Assembly (NCBI GenBank): GCA_026710875.1
Contig: JAPOQE010000059.1
Coordinates: 1-43,026, forward strand
From: Gammaproteobacteria bacterium
GTDB taxonomy: Bacteria > Pseudomonadota > Gammaproteobacteria > UBA4575
DNA: 43,026 nt
Reading direction: 5' to 3'
Shown in pieces: positions 1 to 9,181 of this stretch. Below the pieces are notes generated by a model. It made no database searches, was not told where the DNA came from, and saw only the letters and a program-made list of their open reading frames with translations. The position numbers and the translations under genes are program-made. How positions within the stretch are numbered: the first letter of the stretch is position 1; every line of letters starts with the position of its first letter.

Positions 1-124
1 CTCCAGCCCAATCCAGAATCTCTGGTATGTCACTTGTATCAATTTTCTCATCCGGAAGCTTGGCAAGTGCTTCAATTTCCGCCTTTTACCCACTGGTGAG
101 TTCTTTAGAAATTCCCGTCTTCAT
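1..124 (-). pseudogene. BrnA/CopG-like antitoxin, premature stop, cut by window edge
   Basis: Read on the minus strand from the ATG at 124, which has an AAAGGAG ribosome site just upstream, the frame gives 12 residues ending ISKELTSG and then TAA at 86-88. Past the stop the same frame continues to the window edge with AEIEALAKLPDEKIDTSDIP. This is the familiar 'LPDE-IDTSDIPE' signature of small CopG/BrnA-type antitoxins partnered with BrnT. The stop sits where the family usually has Gln, so one CAA/CAG to TAA change explains it. The start overlaps the preceding BrnT fragment by 20 bp, as expected for a toxin-antitoxin pair. The family is assigned from motif memory. Stop-codon read-through or a sequencing error cannot be excluded. 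Confidence 0.6.
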
Positions 125-290
125 AGGCTCTCCTTTCATGTGCTGTGGCTTTCTGGGTACTGACTATACGACTCACTTCCGCACCTATTTCATGTTCTGG
201 TCTGAGCCACGTGTGTGCTAGGATCACCATCACGTTACTGATCATACCAATGGTATGCCATCGTTCATCTTCCGAGCTTGTACATAGCAA
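105..290 (-). pseudogene. BrnT-like toxin, C-terminal fragment
   Basis: The 60-odd residues include DERWHTIGMISNVMVILAHT, then SRIVSTQKATAHERRAYE near the C-terminus. Both match the second half of BrnT-type RelE-fold ribonuclease toxins ('EERW-TIG' strand and final 'RIISAR-AT--ER--YE' helix). The N-terminal half with the first strands and catalytic residues is missing: an in-frame TGA lies two codons upstream of the TTG-like first codon, and the neighbouring DUF5615 gene ends only about 30 bp away. The 3' end overlaps the start of the BrnA-like antitoxin. I infer a dead toxin-antitoxin pair in which both partners are disabled. Confidence 0.6.
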
Positions 291-322
291 GATTCACTGA
301 CTCTATGGTGTAGGCCCTTCGT

Positions 323-649
323 TCAAGCTGAAACCTGGTAAATTTGCTTATGCAAGGTACCGGAGAGAACAGTGATTACTTGAGGAACAAGTGGCTGCAG
401 TTCCTGCAGGCGATTGCGGGTGGCAAGCATGATAACGACCGGGATTGGCAGAGTGTTCAGGTTCTGCTCGTGCGCTATTCCTTGGTCAACTGTGATCATG
501 GCATCGAAGTCACTACCTGCTGCCAAGTGGAGTAACTTGCCGTTACCGGTGCCAGACCAGCCCATCTGTGGGACCGTACGGACCTCGAATGACTCGGGGA
601 AAGATGCTGTTAGCCTCTGAGGCACAGATTCGTCAAGCAGCAGCCTCAT
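323..649 (-). CDS. DUF5615 PIN-like toxin
   Basis: A protein of about 108 residues starting MRLLLDESVPQRL, the classic opening of DUF5615 (Mut7-C/PIN-like) proteins. The conserved acidic residues are visible: the early Asp-Glu of LLLDES and the DFDAMITVDQG strand. The C-terminal half (PVVIMLATRNRLQELQPL) also fits the fold. Such proteins are predicted metal-dependent RNases acting as toxins with DUF433 antitoxins. I chose the ATG at 649, where family homology starts; a TTG at 664 would add five residues. The gene overlaps the end of the DUF433 gene by 17 bp, so translation is probably coupled. No disruption is visible. Confidence 0.8.
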   Translation of the reverse strand: MRLLLDESVPQRLTASFPESFEVRTVPQMGWSGTGNGKLLHLAAGSDFDAMITVDQGIAHEQNLNTLPIPVVIMLATRNRLQELQPLVPQVITVLSGTLHKQIYQVSA

Positions 650-857
650 TCCCATCACTCGCAAGCATCACCTTGACCTGTTCAAGCACGGCTATGGCCT
701 GAGCCCGCGATACTGAGGGGTAGTCCTCCAGAAATTCATCGAGACGGTCACCTGCCTCAAGATGCTCCATCAGAATACGCACAGGAACTCTTGTTCCAGC
801 AAATACCGGAGTGCCTCCAAGGATCTCGGGATTTCTGTTTATCGTCATGTCAGTCAT
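633..857 (-). CDS. DUF433 antitoxin
   Basis: A protein of 74 residues (MTDMTINRNPEILGGTPVF...) carrying the DUF433 signature 'NP-I-GG-P-F-GTR-PV' followed by a helical segment (LEAGDRLDEFLEDYPSVSRAQ). DUF433 proteins are small winged-helix/HTH antitoxins that neutralise DUF5615 toxins and usually repress their own operon. The start at 857 is favoured by a strong GGAGGAAACC site; an upstream in-frame codon at 872 lacks one. It is the first gene of a two-gene operon with DUF5615. A broken second copy of this gene, with the same upstream flank, lies at about 16,660-16,833. Confidence 0.85.
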   Translation of the reverse strand: MTDMTINRNPEILGGTPVFAGTRVPVRILMEHLEAGDRLDEFLEDYPSVSRAQAIAVLEQVKVMLASDGNEAAA

Positions 858-873
858 GGTTTCCTCCTTCACT

Positions 874-883
874 ACGAATTCGT
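874..883. promoter_or_regulatory. Palindrome upstream of DUF433/DUF5615 operon, candidate operator
   Basis: The perfect 10-bp palindrome ACGAATTCGT lies 17 bp upstream of the DUF433 start. Just beyond it on the minus strand are a TATTAT-like -10 (887-892) and a TTGAAG -35 (908-913), although their 15-bp spacing is short. The palindrome is conserved at the same place in the broken second copy (16,850-16,859), which supports function. I infer autoregulation by the antitoxin; this is not shown. Confidence 0.4.
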
Positions 884-1096
884 TTCATAATAAACAAAGA
901 TATCATGCTTCAATACTTCGTATACTTCTATTACAACATGAAAGTCAGGCTTGCGGCCAATAGACCAATTTGGAGTTCAGTGCTTTAGGTGGTCAGATTA
1001 AGCTAGATAAATTTCAGCTAAAGATCGCGAGTGTGAAATTCTCTCAAGACTGAACAATATTGAAAATCTTAATTGTAGGCTCTATAAATTTGACCC

Positions 1097-2701
1097 TCAG
1101 CATCGTAGCTCTAGTTCCAACTGAATTCGGTCAGCCATTCGTTTGAAGTTATCAATTGCTGCCTCGAAGAAATCGCTCTGTCCCTTACCGAAACCTGCTT
1201 CCAATAGACTCTGCTTGACGTCGTCGTTCTGAATGAGCCGAATTATCCGATCAGAAGCCTGAATGTTCCATCCACTGCGGCCTACAGGCATCCAGCTATA
1301 ACCTCGCGTACCACCCTTATTAGACATAGCTGCTTGAAGTCCCTCCAGAGTATAGCGCTCACAGTAAGTCAGTGAACCCATCATCTCCCATGTGTCATAT
1401 AGCTGTTCGAAACTCGGGACGATTCCAACAAAACTCTCACTCCATTTCCCAAAAAGATTAAAAAGATGATCGCTCAATACATGTTTGCAAGGATTCATTC
1501 CCTCAAGCATTGCCCAATAACTATTCTCACCTCCTTCCCACAACCCTAGGAACAGTGATTCAACAAGGCGTTTTGGTTCTACTTTATTTCTGATTTCCAT
1601 CTCCGATGATAAAAAGAAATGTAGTTCACGCCAGCGTCGGCTACGAACAAGACCAATCCCATAGGCTGTAGTCAATAGCACTGCGGGATACGAGAGCAAA
1701 TTAATCCAAGGAGTTAGCCCTCCTCTTACTTCATTGACTTCACTGTATACGAAACGAATGATGTCCATCACCATTGCAACATTGCTGTCATCTCCCCAAC
1801 GCCCAATCACACCGACCATCTTCGCAAGTGGTTCAGTGGCTGCCTCGTAAATTGCCACTCGCTGCCGAAATTCCTCGGCATTCCAATTTTCGCCAGCAGA
1901 AAAACCTGCCGCTGCTAGTTTATTCACAAGAGAATGAGTCTCAGAAGTCAGAAGCTCATCCAGTTGGATACGGTACTCGGCCTTTTCGAGATACCGCTTC
2001 GTGCTACTAACCAGGAGATCGATGCTCTGTGGATTCTGGCGGTGCGCTCTTGCAAGCGTTTCAATACGATTACGGACCTCGACCAGAAACTTGTCAGCGT
2101 CTGCAATTCTAATTTGGAATCCTTTCCTGTGTGCTACTAGTTCCAGTGCTCCCGCACCCAATTCCCCATGTGCTGCCCAAAACATGGAATACCGTCTATT
2201 TGTACTGCGCAATACAGCAGCTCTCAAAGCATAATCCCATTCACCTGACCAACCACACACTACAAGACCATACTCATCGAAGATACGATCAAGAAGCGCA
2301 TCATATTCAGGCGAGTATTTGGAAAGCTCATTCTCCGTGTTGAGAATACGGACATCCTTGTAATCGCCATGCACCTTAAGCAAATAGCAATTTGAGTGAG
2401 CAAGTGGTTCGGCTCCCTTCAATGCATCTACGGAAGCGACTACCGTAGGCTCTACACCCCGTTCACGCAAAGCACTTTCCAGGAGCCTGTCAAAGTTTGT
2501 GGATATAATCACACGCACAAATCCCAACTGCACTAGATCAGCAATTGCATAATGTGCCGCAGTTGGAAGCTTGCGACCCTTTTCGCGGTCTTCAGCGGTG
2601 GGTTCGATATAGCTGTCCAATATCGAGCGACGTTCATCACGTGATACACCTAATTCACTGACCAGCATCGTGTAATCTGGTTCGTAGGCAGTATATAAGT
2701 A
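1097..2701 (-). pseudogene. SIR2-family defence protein lacking its N-terminus
   Basis: About 530 codons. The first recognisable part is the second half of a SIR2_2-type domain: VRVIISTNFDRLLESAL, then YLLKVHGDYKD (the 'K-HG' motif with the catalytic-type His) and EYGLVVCGWSGEWDYALR. The remaining ~330 residues are a helical region I cannot name. The frame is open upstream of the first Met (2668) to about 2701, reading YEPDYT, which also fits the family; then a TGA occurs. The glycine-rich NAD-binding 'GAGxS' segment expected 60-100 residues further upstream is absent from the next 180 bp in any frame. I therefore infer a 5'-truncated, probably inactive NAD-consuming defence gene. Confidence 0.7.
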
Positions 2702-2879
2702 TCAATTATCTTTATTAATTAGTCGCTTGTATCACTTGTCCGCTCAATACTGAAGTTGAATAATCAATCACTTACACCTCACAAGGATTTGCAAGATGTA
2801 CAAAACTGGCACAGTCGACCCCAAGTCAATTTTTTGTCTCAGTGTCTTTGTTTATCGGGCAAGTAAGCTCTCTGACCAT

Positions 2880-4100
2880 TTAGTTAGCGTGTAATCGAAC
2901 AATAAATCGTTCTTCGTTTTCCACTAACTCTGGGTCAGTTCCATTGTGTTCGTTCATTCCCCGTATGATCTTTCGTGGGACACCCATTCCACTGTGCTCA
3001 AGATAACCATAGTCACGCATAACATCCTTGATGAGTTGGTTCCTAGATGCCCTGCAGCCTGTACGCATATGCTCTGGTGTGATTCCGTTAGGTAGTCTTC
3101 CAAGTGAAATAATGTCTATATGGTCCGTGTAGACACTTAATTCGATATCCGTATTCACCAGCATGTAATCCCAATGACACACTGAATTTACGACTGCTTC
3201 GCGAATAACTTCCGGCGGGTACATTGGCATTTCTGCGCGGCGCGCGCCGTCTTCTAAAACAGCTTGTACACCTGTATTCCTCCTTACAAAGTCCAAAGCT
3301 TGTTCGACCAAACCTGCTTCGACTAGTTCACCATCCTCGTTTAGCAAAGGAGCTATGGGCCCTCGTAGTTGGCTTCTTTCACGGGCAGCATAATCTTTAT
3401 TCGCACTTGGATAAGCTGCACTATCAATACCTGCCTGCCCAAGAAACCGATTAGGGTTTCTACCAAACAGTAGTAACCCAGCGAGTGTTACACCGTCTTC
3501 TCCAACTATTTCAGTATTGAACAACAGCCTTTGCCATTCTTCCTCATCATTGTCAGCTGGTATATCTTGTTGACGGATATGTACAAAGTAGTTTTTCAGC
3601 CGACGTCGATCAAGATCAGCCAAACTAGATCCTGCAACCGGTCTTAATTCTGCCCGGAACATTCCACGTTGCTGGAACAACCTACCCAGTTCTTCAGGGG
3701 TCGGTTCACGGCTCTGTGTTCCTACACGAATGAAGTAGGTATTGCGGTTGTTATACCACAGGCTATGTACACTACCACCCCGCGGCACACTCACTATAGC
3801 TATATCTTTATCCAATTCCACATCCCGAATGACAGAATAATTAGGGATAATTGCAGGCCTAATTTTGTCTCGACATGCATTCATGACCCATTCTTCTAGG
3901 ACATCGTCACGCGTCACACCACTCACATTTCCGTCATCCTCCACTCCCAGTAAAACCATCCCACCCTCAAAATTTGAAAATGCAACCAACTCTTTCGCTA
4001 GCACATGATTTTCAATCACATCACGTTTAAACTCGACAGTGGAATTCTCACCATTTCGCAAAATATCTAGTAACTCTACCCTTGTAATCATATCGAACAT
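2880..4100 (-). CDS. AlbA_2 (Schlafen-type) DNA/RNA-binding protein with C-terminal GHKL-like domain
   Basis: About 406 residues. Residues ~10-130 form an AlbA_2 domain: NGENSTVEFKRD, then LAKELVAFSNFEGGMVLLGV and the VSVPRGGSVHSLWY / YFIRVGTQSREPTPEEL strands. Residues ~290-390 resemble the RecG-like HATPase_c_4 module (VIREAVVNSVCHWDY, SVYTDHIDIISLGRLPNG, then RNQLIKDVMRDYGYLEHSGMG). Such proteins are often annotated as RNA-binding or putative transcriptional regulators. The ATG at 4100 shares one base with the TGA of the TrlF-like gene (TGATG), so the two are co-translated; MITRVELL at 4091 is an alternative start. I infer a partner or effector of the upstream ATPase. Exact activity is unknown. 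Confidence 0.8.
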   Translation of the reverse strand: MFDMITRVELLDILRNGENSTVEFKRDVIENHVLAKELVAFSNFEGGMVLLGVEDDGNVSGVTRDDVLEEWVMNACRDKIRPAIIPNYSVIRDVELDKDIAIVSVPRGGSVHSLWYNNRNTYFIRVGTQSREPTPEELGRLFQQRGMFRAELRPVAGSSLADLDRRRLKNYFVHIRQQDIPADNDEEEWQRLLFNTEIVGEDGVTLAGLLLFGRNPNRFLGQAGIDSAAYPSANKDYAARERSQLRGPIAPLLNEDGELVEAGLVEQALDFVRRNTGVQAVLEDGARRAEMPMYPPEVIREAVVNSVCHWDYMLVNTDIELSVYTDHIDIISLGRLPNGITPEHMRTGCRASRNQLIKDVMRDYGYLEHSGMGVPRKIIRGMNEHNGTDPELVENEERFIVRLHAN

Positions 4101-6838
4101 CAAAAACCGTATTTCAGGCGTCGCATCTCGAAAGCTGCCTTACCGCCTTCAAGAATTTCCTCTACCACCTCACGCACTGGTTCAGCATCAATTGACCCCA
4201 TGTGTCTGCTTTCTACATAACCATGCACGCCGTCATTTACCACTCTTGTCGTCAATCCCAGAATTAGTTCAGCATCCCCTAGCACAGGGATATTTGCATT
4301 GTGTGTCGAAAAAATGAACTGACGTTTTCTCTTTTCACCTTTCATGGTTGGCACTACGCCGTCTGTGATAAATCGGTTATCTAGATCATCTTCCGGCTGA
4401 TCAATTATCAGAGGGGCCTCGGATTCCAAAAGCAGCAACAGCAATACAGCCGTTGCCTTTTGTCCCGTCGAAAGTGCCTCTAAGGTTTGCCACGCTTCTG
4501 GTGCTCCCTCTGGTGCTCCCTCTGGTGCGGTGTTCAGCTCAATTTTTGTCGTCGCTGGGAGATCCAACTCTTCAATCTCCATAAATAAGTCTTCTCCGGC
4601 CTGAGCAACACGCTCCGCTGCTGCCGGCGGCCAACCATACTGCATTCTCAATGCCTCTTTTCCCTCTCTACATCTATCTGACAGGTCGAGCAGAGAAAGC
4701 TCCTCTCTCTGCTTTAAACGTTCAAGAGCTTGTCCAAGCTGACCCCCAACTTTTCTCCGCAACAGTTTTTCCAGTGGCTCGATATTGCCTGCCATCTTCA
4801 CTTTTACTTGTACCCGTCCTCGAAGTTTGCGAGTAACTTTTTTTGCTGCACGGGATAAAGCACGGAATTCAGCCGACTGTAGATTTACCCATTCATCCCG
4901 CAACTGTCGCCGACTGGACTTATGTTCCTTTAAATCCCGAGTCAGTCTTTCGAGCTTTTCCTGCAACGGCCGCAGGCCTTCAATCTGTCTCCGCAATTGG
5001 ATAAACTCTTCTCCATCAATTTTTAACTTGTGTAATTCTCTTAGCAGCTTCTCATAGTTCGTATCGGCTAATTTGCGCAACTCATCCCACTGTGTATGCA
5101 GAGTAGCCAGTTCGTCACTTGCAGATTTTAAAGCGTTACCAGTCTCAATAGTGATCTGTCCTAATTTCTTGGATAGGCGTTCCAGAATCTCTTTTCCGGT
5201 AGCCAACAACTCGGCGTTAGGCAGGTCTTTAAGAGATTTCTTTGAGAGAAACGCAATATCGATCGGCGTCAGTTCTTTCAAATCCTCAAGCAACGATGCA
5301 ATTGGTGATAATCGCTCCTGCATAATCGTTAACACACGTTCTTCTCGTATGAGTTGACTTTTTTCCTTTAGTCGATCCTCTAATCCGGCCTCCTGAAAAC
5401 GTTTCAGCGTTTCTTCAAGCCCTGGAAGAGCCGCTAACTGGTCTTCTATCGACTTAATTTCATGTTGAACTTCTAAGATTCTTGTACGTGATCGTTCAAG
5501 CTCCAGCTTCACTTTAGCTTTTTGTGAAGCTGCTGCCGCATCCTGCTGGACAAACCTGGAAAGTAGTAAAGTCAGTTTTTCCCTGCTTTTTGTGAGCTCA
5601 GAAATTTCGTGTTGTCCAAACACTTCCACACCAGGCACGATATCTTGCGGCGTCAACGTTAACACTGCACCACACTCATCTTTTACAACAGCTGGATTAG
5701 GTATGGTCCGCTCAATGGTATAACATCTCTGCGATGGATGGTGTGACCTAACAAGCAGTGATACCTTAGTAGCACTTTTTAAAACGAAACGGATAACACC
5801 CTCATGCGCGTTCATCGCGTCTTCCCCAAGCGGATCGAGTCCCAATACATAACGCAAGCTTTCGATGATCGTTGATTTCCCCGTACCGCGTCCTCCAACA
5901 AAGACATTCAAGTTTTCATTAAAGTGCAGCCTTGTCCCATCAAGGAACCCACCTTCCCATGCCATACTGAGAAACTCTACATGAGATTCAGGTTGCGGGT
6001 CACTATGGAGACGGATACGGGAATGGGGGTCCAAAAATGCCTGTCGTAACCCCTCTACAGATATCTCTGACATTTTGACGAAGCAGCTTGCTCCAGGCTT
6101 TATTAACTCTTCTGGACCATTCACGTCTTGAGCATTGATAATAGCAATCGGTCTTTCACGATGGTGATGATGTTCACGGTTTGCAAGTATTGGCTGCAAA
6201 TTTTCTGGAGCATCATCAACGCATCCTGCCAAGGCACATGCTAATAAGTTTGGTGAGTTCCAGACTCGGATACGAGTTTTTCCAGACAGTTTTCTAAGAA
6301 GACCTCCACCGGTTGCTGCTACATGTGCGGCAATACACATGCCACCCCATCCCTTTGCCAGATTCAGAAGTTCTAGACTGTCCTGTGATCCTATCGGTGA
6401 CAATTCTTTGTCATCGTGGATGCCACATTCCCCAATGAACCGTTCTAGATTATTGTCTTTGTCCGGATCAAAGAGACACAGGTAATGAACCCCGTCCTTC
6501 GCCACTGCTTCGAACCCGCTAAATGCAAACAGACCCGCTTCGCGTGCAGCTAATACCAATCCAAGGGAATCTTGCACCCTATAGTGATCAGTTACACCGA
6601 TCACCTCTATGCTATGTTCCTTACAAGCCTCAATGATTGCTGTATTGTACTCTGCCTCCGTAGCATACATTGTCTCCTTGTTATGGCGGTGTGAATACAT
6701 GAAGGGATTTACTTGCAGCGCACAACGGTAAAATCGCGCACCTTTTGGAGAATTGAGTGCTTCTCTTAAACTTTCTGAAACTGTCACACCTGATGGCTCA
6801 ATCTCAATATTTTTAGCTGTGCTTTCAAGTCTAGACAT
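4100..6838 (-). CDS. TrlF-like PHP-domain SMC-type AAA ATPase
   Basis: 912 residues. The N-terminal ~270 residues look like a PHP phosphoesterase domain (HSIEVIGVTDHYRV, FSGFEAVAKDGVHYLC, MCIAAHVA), followed by an SMC/RecN-like ATPase. Walker A is GGRGTGKST near residue 315. A long coiled coil runs from ~430 to 710. The ABC signature is LSTGQKATAVLLLLL and Walker B is LIIDQPEDDLDN near 810. This matches the TrlF family of AAA-like ATPases, which occur in defence islands. The first PHP metal motif, usually HxH, reads ALQVNPF here, so this metal site may be altered. The gene is first in a two-gene unit with the AlbA_2 protein. A nucleic-acid-sensing ATPase controlling a phosphoesterase is inference. 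Confidence 0.8.
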   Translation of the reverse strand: MSRLESTAKNIEIEPSGVTVSESLREALNSPKGARFYRCALQVNPFMYSHRHNKETMYATEAEYNTAIIEACKEHSIEVIGVTDHYRVQDSLGLVLAAREAGLFAFSGFEAVAKDGVHYLCLFDPDKDNNLERFIGECGIHDDKELSPIGSQDSLELLNLAKGWGGMCIAAHVAATGGGLLRKLSGKTRIRVWNSPNLLACALAGCVDDAPENLQPILANREHHHHRERPIAIINAQDVNGPEELIKPGASCFVKMSEISVEGLRQAFLDPHSRIRLHSDPQPESHVEFLSMAWEGGFLDGTRLHFNENLNVFVGGRGTGKSTIIESLRYVLGLDPLGEDAMNAHEGVIRFVLKSATKVSLLVRSHHPSQRCYTIERTIPNPAVVKDECGAVLTLTPQDIVPGVEVFGQHEISELTKSREKLTLLLSRFVQQDAAAASQKAKVKLELERSRTRILEVQHEIKSIEDQLAALPGLEETLKRFQEAGLEDRLKEKSQLIREERVLTIMQERLSPIASLLEDLKELTPIDIAFLSKKSLKDLPNAELLATGKEILERLSKKLGQITIETGNALKSASDELATLHTQWDELRKLADTNYEKLLRELHKLKIDGEEFIQLRRQIEGLRPLQEKLERLTRDLKEHKSSRRQLRDEWVNLQSAEFRALSRAAKKVTRKLRGRVQVKVKMAGNIEPLEKLLRRKVGGQLGQALERLKQREELSLLDLSDRCREGKEALRMQYGWPPAAAERVAQAGEDLFMEIEELDLPATTKIELNTAPEGAPEGAPEAWQTLEALSTGQKATAVLLLLLLESEAPLIIDQPEDDLDNRFITDGVVPTMKGEKRKRQFIFSTHNANIPVLGDAELILGLTTRVVNDGVHGYVESRHMGSIDAEPVREVVEEILEGGKAAFEMRRLKYGF

Positions 6839-7276
6839 ATTCTTACAGTGCTCCGAGCAAATTTAGCCTATATAGCTACACGCTCACAATTATGGCGTAG
6901 TTCATTGGTCAAAAATTTCACTTCATTTTCCTTGTCCCAATTTTTCAGACTTTCGAGTTACTCTTGCCTAATTGTATAAGTCTAACAAGTACATCTCGGA
7001 ATATTGGCTCCACAGCTCATAGCTACAATATGCTCAGTCCCCAAAATAAACCATGCATATGCAACCACGCCACCTCTCTCTCACAGCCTTTTTGAAGGCA
7101 AAGCTGTCCCGGTCAGTATAAGCCGTAACAAATGCTACTTGCTTTTCGCTTTCTCGGCTAGTAACTACGTGAAAAGTGTAGAGAGCACATAATGTAATGG
7201 AATGGTCCGCTTCTTCTGGATACGGCTTCGGTGAGCCAAAATGATTTCATCATTTACACCTGAAGAAGGAGCGGAT
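6839..7276. other. Gene-free stretch between TrlF operon and IS110 relic
   Basis: No convincing coding frame on either strand. It should contain the promoter for the minus-strand TrlF unit. The part after ~7195 is probably the left flank of the IS110 relic. Confidence 0.4.
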
Positions 7277-7474
7277 ATGAACCAGCATAATGGAAAACGG
7301 GAGATCACAGTAGTGGGTATCGATCTGGGAAAGACCTGGGTGCAGGTCTGTGGCCAGGATGCCAGGGGGCAGAACCAGTTGGAGCACAAGATGAAGCCGA
7401 AGGCCTTGCGGGCGTACCTGTGCAAGCTACCACCCTGTCGGATCGGGATGGAGGTGTTGACAGCAACTGTATGA
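7277..7474 (+). pseudogene. IS110-family transposase, N-terminal fragment
   Basis: The frame starts at the ATG at 7277 behind a GAAGGAG site. It reads ITVVGIDLGKTWVQVCGQDA and LRAYLCKLPPCRIGME, the first strand and following segment of the IS110 DEDD transposase, with the first catalytic Asp in 'GIDLGK'. Homology stops abruptly at about 7458 and a stop follows, so more than three quarters of the transposase is missing. It belongs to a different IS110 lineage from the scrap at 40,866-40,958. The next 270 bp before the DUF2806 gene shows no gene I can support. Confidence 0.75.
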
Positions 7475-7747
7475 ATCTCCACGATACGGAGAACTGGATC
7501 TAGCCTGCGGTAGGACGAACGTAGAATGCGGAGATTCTCGGGCTTTCTCTTGCGGGAGCAGGCAATCGGGTGTACGGAATCGGCATCACTGAAACCCCGC
7601 ATTGAACCTAGGCCTGCTGAGATTCCGCTACACGGTAGAGGATTCGTAGTGAAGTGTCGATGACGATGAAGCAAAAGAGCGATTTGGCCGTCGACCACTT
7701 CGAGATTGCGGTCGATAAACTGCGGCACGGGCGCTTGAGGAGCAACT

Positions 7748-8752
7748 ATGGGCGATGATGAAGGGCAGCAATCAGAAACCAGTTTGCTTGGGGAACTGTT
7801 GGAGATGGGGCACGCAATACGTCCGCTTCTCCGCAGACTGCCCACCGCGATGAAGGCAATCGATAAGCTGACTGGCGGACTTACCAGCGCGGGCGTCAAA
7901 GCACTAGCGGCACGGCTAAACCGCTATCGGACGGGCAACCTGATACAGGAGGCGCAGCAAGTGGCTGATGCTACCGGGTTACCGCTGCCAGAGGTCTTTG
8001 ACAGGCTTGTCCGGCAAAGGCGCATCGATGAGTTGACAGTGGAAGCACTGAGGCGTGTTAGCGAGAGCGCAGAGGCTCAGAGCGAGGCCGAGAATGCCGA
8101 TACGGCAGGGGCAGAGAGACAGAGCACTACCGATAGGTGGTTTCACACGCTTTACGCCGAAGCAGGTGCAGTGGACGAGGAGGACGTACGGGAGGCGTTC
8201 GTGCGGATATTGGCTGGAGAGATGCAAGCACCAGGCTCGTTCTCTTTGCGTTCATTGCGAGTGATGGGGGCGGTCAGCCGATCGACGGCGCAACGCTTTC
8301 GCCGGGCGGCATCTGTCAGCATTCGCCTGACTCCTGACGGAACGCATATCATGGACGCCCGCATACCTGCGATTGGTGGTGAGCTGGGGCAGAACTGCCT
8401 CCAAAGTGAAGGGCTTTCGTACGACGTGTTGACGGACTTGACGGAAAACGGATTCATTCACAGCGACTACGGTTCGTACCACCCATACGGCCCTTTGGAA
8501 CTGCCTTTCGATGCACCGCAGTCCGTCCCACCCTTTGTGCAGATACCATTCACCCACCAAGGCACAACTTGGGTGCTTATCCCCAAGGAAAAGCCAAATA
8601 AGGTGCAACCCTTTAATGTGCAAGGCGCGAAGTTGACATCCTGCGGTGTAGAGTTGCTCAAGATTGTGGACATCGAATCCCTGCCGAGCTTCACCGAAAA
8701 GCTGGTGGGACACTTCTCGCAATCAGGGTATCAGATGGTACGGTCAACTTAA
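7748..8752 (+). CDS. DUF2806 domain protein
   Basis: 334 residues. The central region around residues 120-200 carries the DUF2806-like core: a helix with DRWFHTLYAEAGAVDEEDV, then REAFVRILAGEMQAPGSFSL and SLRVMGAVSRSTAQRFRRAA, i.e. the 'RILAGE---PGSFS-RTL' pattern. The C-terminal part has a mixed strand/helix pattern without known motifs. The N-terminal ~90 residues are helical and Arg-rich. The function of the family is unknown; members occur in accessory regions. The gene stands alone between IS remnants with no visible operon partner. A perfect CCCTGATCAGGG palindrome follows 10 bp after the stop. The GTG/ATG start is not strongly fixed; I keep the ATG at 7748. Confidence 0.7.
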   Translation: MGDDEGQQSETSLLGELLEMGHAIRPLLRRLPTAMKAIDKLTGGLTSAGVKALAARLNRYRTGNLIQEAQQVADATGLPLPEVFDRLVRQRRIDELTVEALRRVSESAEAQSEAENADTAGAERQSTTDRWFHTLYAEAGAVDEEDVREAFVRILAGEMQAPGSFSLRSLRVMGAVSRSTAQRFRRAASVSIRLTPDGTHIMDARIPAIGGELGQNCLQSEGLSYDVLTDLTENGFIHSDYGSYHPYGPLELPFDAPQSVPPFVQIPFTHQGTTWVLIPKEKPNKVQPFNVQGAKLTSCGVELLKIVDIESLPSFTEKLVGHFSQSGYQMVRST

Positions 8753-8795
8753 TCTATCGATCCCTGATCAGGGCTGCAGGTACTCCTTGAAGGTA

Positions 8796-8878
8796 CCGGC
8801 CGCATGCCAGCCTGGAGTATAAACCCCCCATGCAATCCCTTAACCTCCCACTGAATATGGTGGGTTTACACACCTAGA
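8796..8878 (+). mobile_element. Solo right end of an IS481-like element
   Basis: From ACCGGCCGCATGCCAGCCTG to GGGTTTACACACCTA the sequence nearly duplicates the 3' end of the IS481 element at about 40,780-40,862. It covers the last codons of the transposase (HASLEYKPP, with a one-base insertion) and the terminal repeat. Nothing else of the transposase is present here. The same orientation as the 40-kb copy makes this a second, almost completely lost insertion. Confidence 0.75.
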
Positions 8879-9131
8879 TCAGTTTATGGAGAGATACCAT
8901 TTTGATTTTGGAATTTGTAAGTACACTTGATATTGTTAGGTCAATAGGGTTTGAGAAGTAAGTCTTGTAAACTTCGAATTTGATATGCGATGTCGTAGTA
9001 TTACCGTTTAAGATAGGTGCAGTTACCTGTTCTTTTCCACGCCCTAGTTTCCGGTTGATAACCAACCTAGCTTCACAGCCCAGTTTGTGCGGCCGATGAT
9101 TGAAAGAACTAATAAATTGCTCCATCAACAT
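8874..9131 (-). pseudogene. Unknown protein, 3'-truncated by IS481 end
   Basis: An 85-codon frame beginning MLMEQFISSFNHRPHK and containing KLGRGKEQVTAPILNG and HIKFEVYKTYFSNPID. Composition and strand pattern look protein-like rather than random, but I recognise no family. Its stop codon is supplied by the CTAG of the IS481 terminus, so the true C-terminus has been lost. It is divergent from the GHKL-nuclease gene, with only 50 bp between start codons, so a shared promoter region is likely. It may be a remnant of a component of the same system, but that is speculation. Confidence 0.4.
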
Positions 9132-9181
9132 ATCGTACCACCGCCCGGAAAAAACAAGCTAAAAGAGTAAGTAACAGCAAA

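Noticed and set aside
7165-7899. 244-codon minus-strand frame
   Set aside because: Antisense to the IS110 relic and the DUF2806 start, Pro/Ser-rich, no family; the plus-strand genes explain the region better.
8762-8773. CCCTGATCAGGG palindrome as a terminator after DUF2806
   Set aside because: Too short a stem, with no loop and no following T-run; could be chance.
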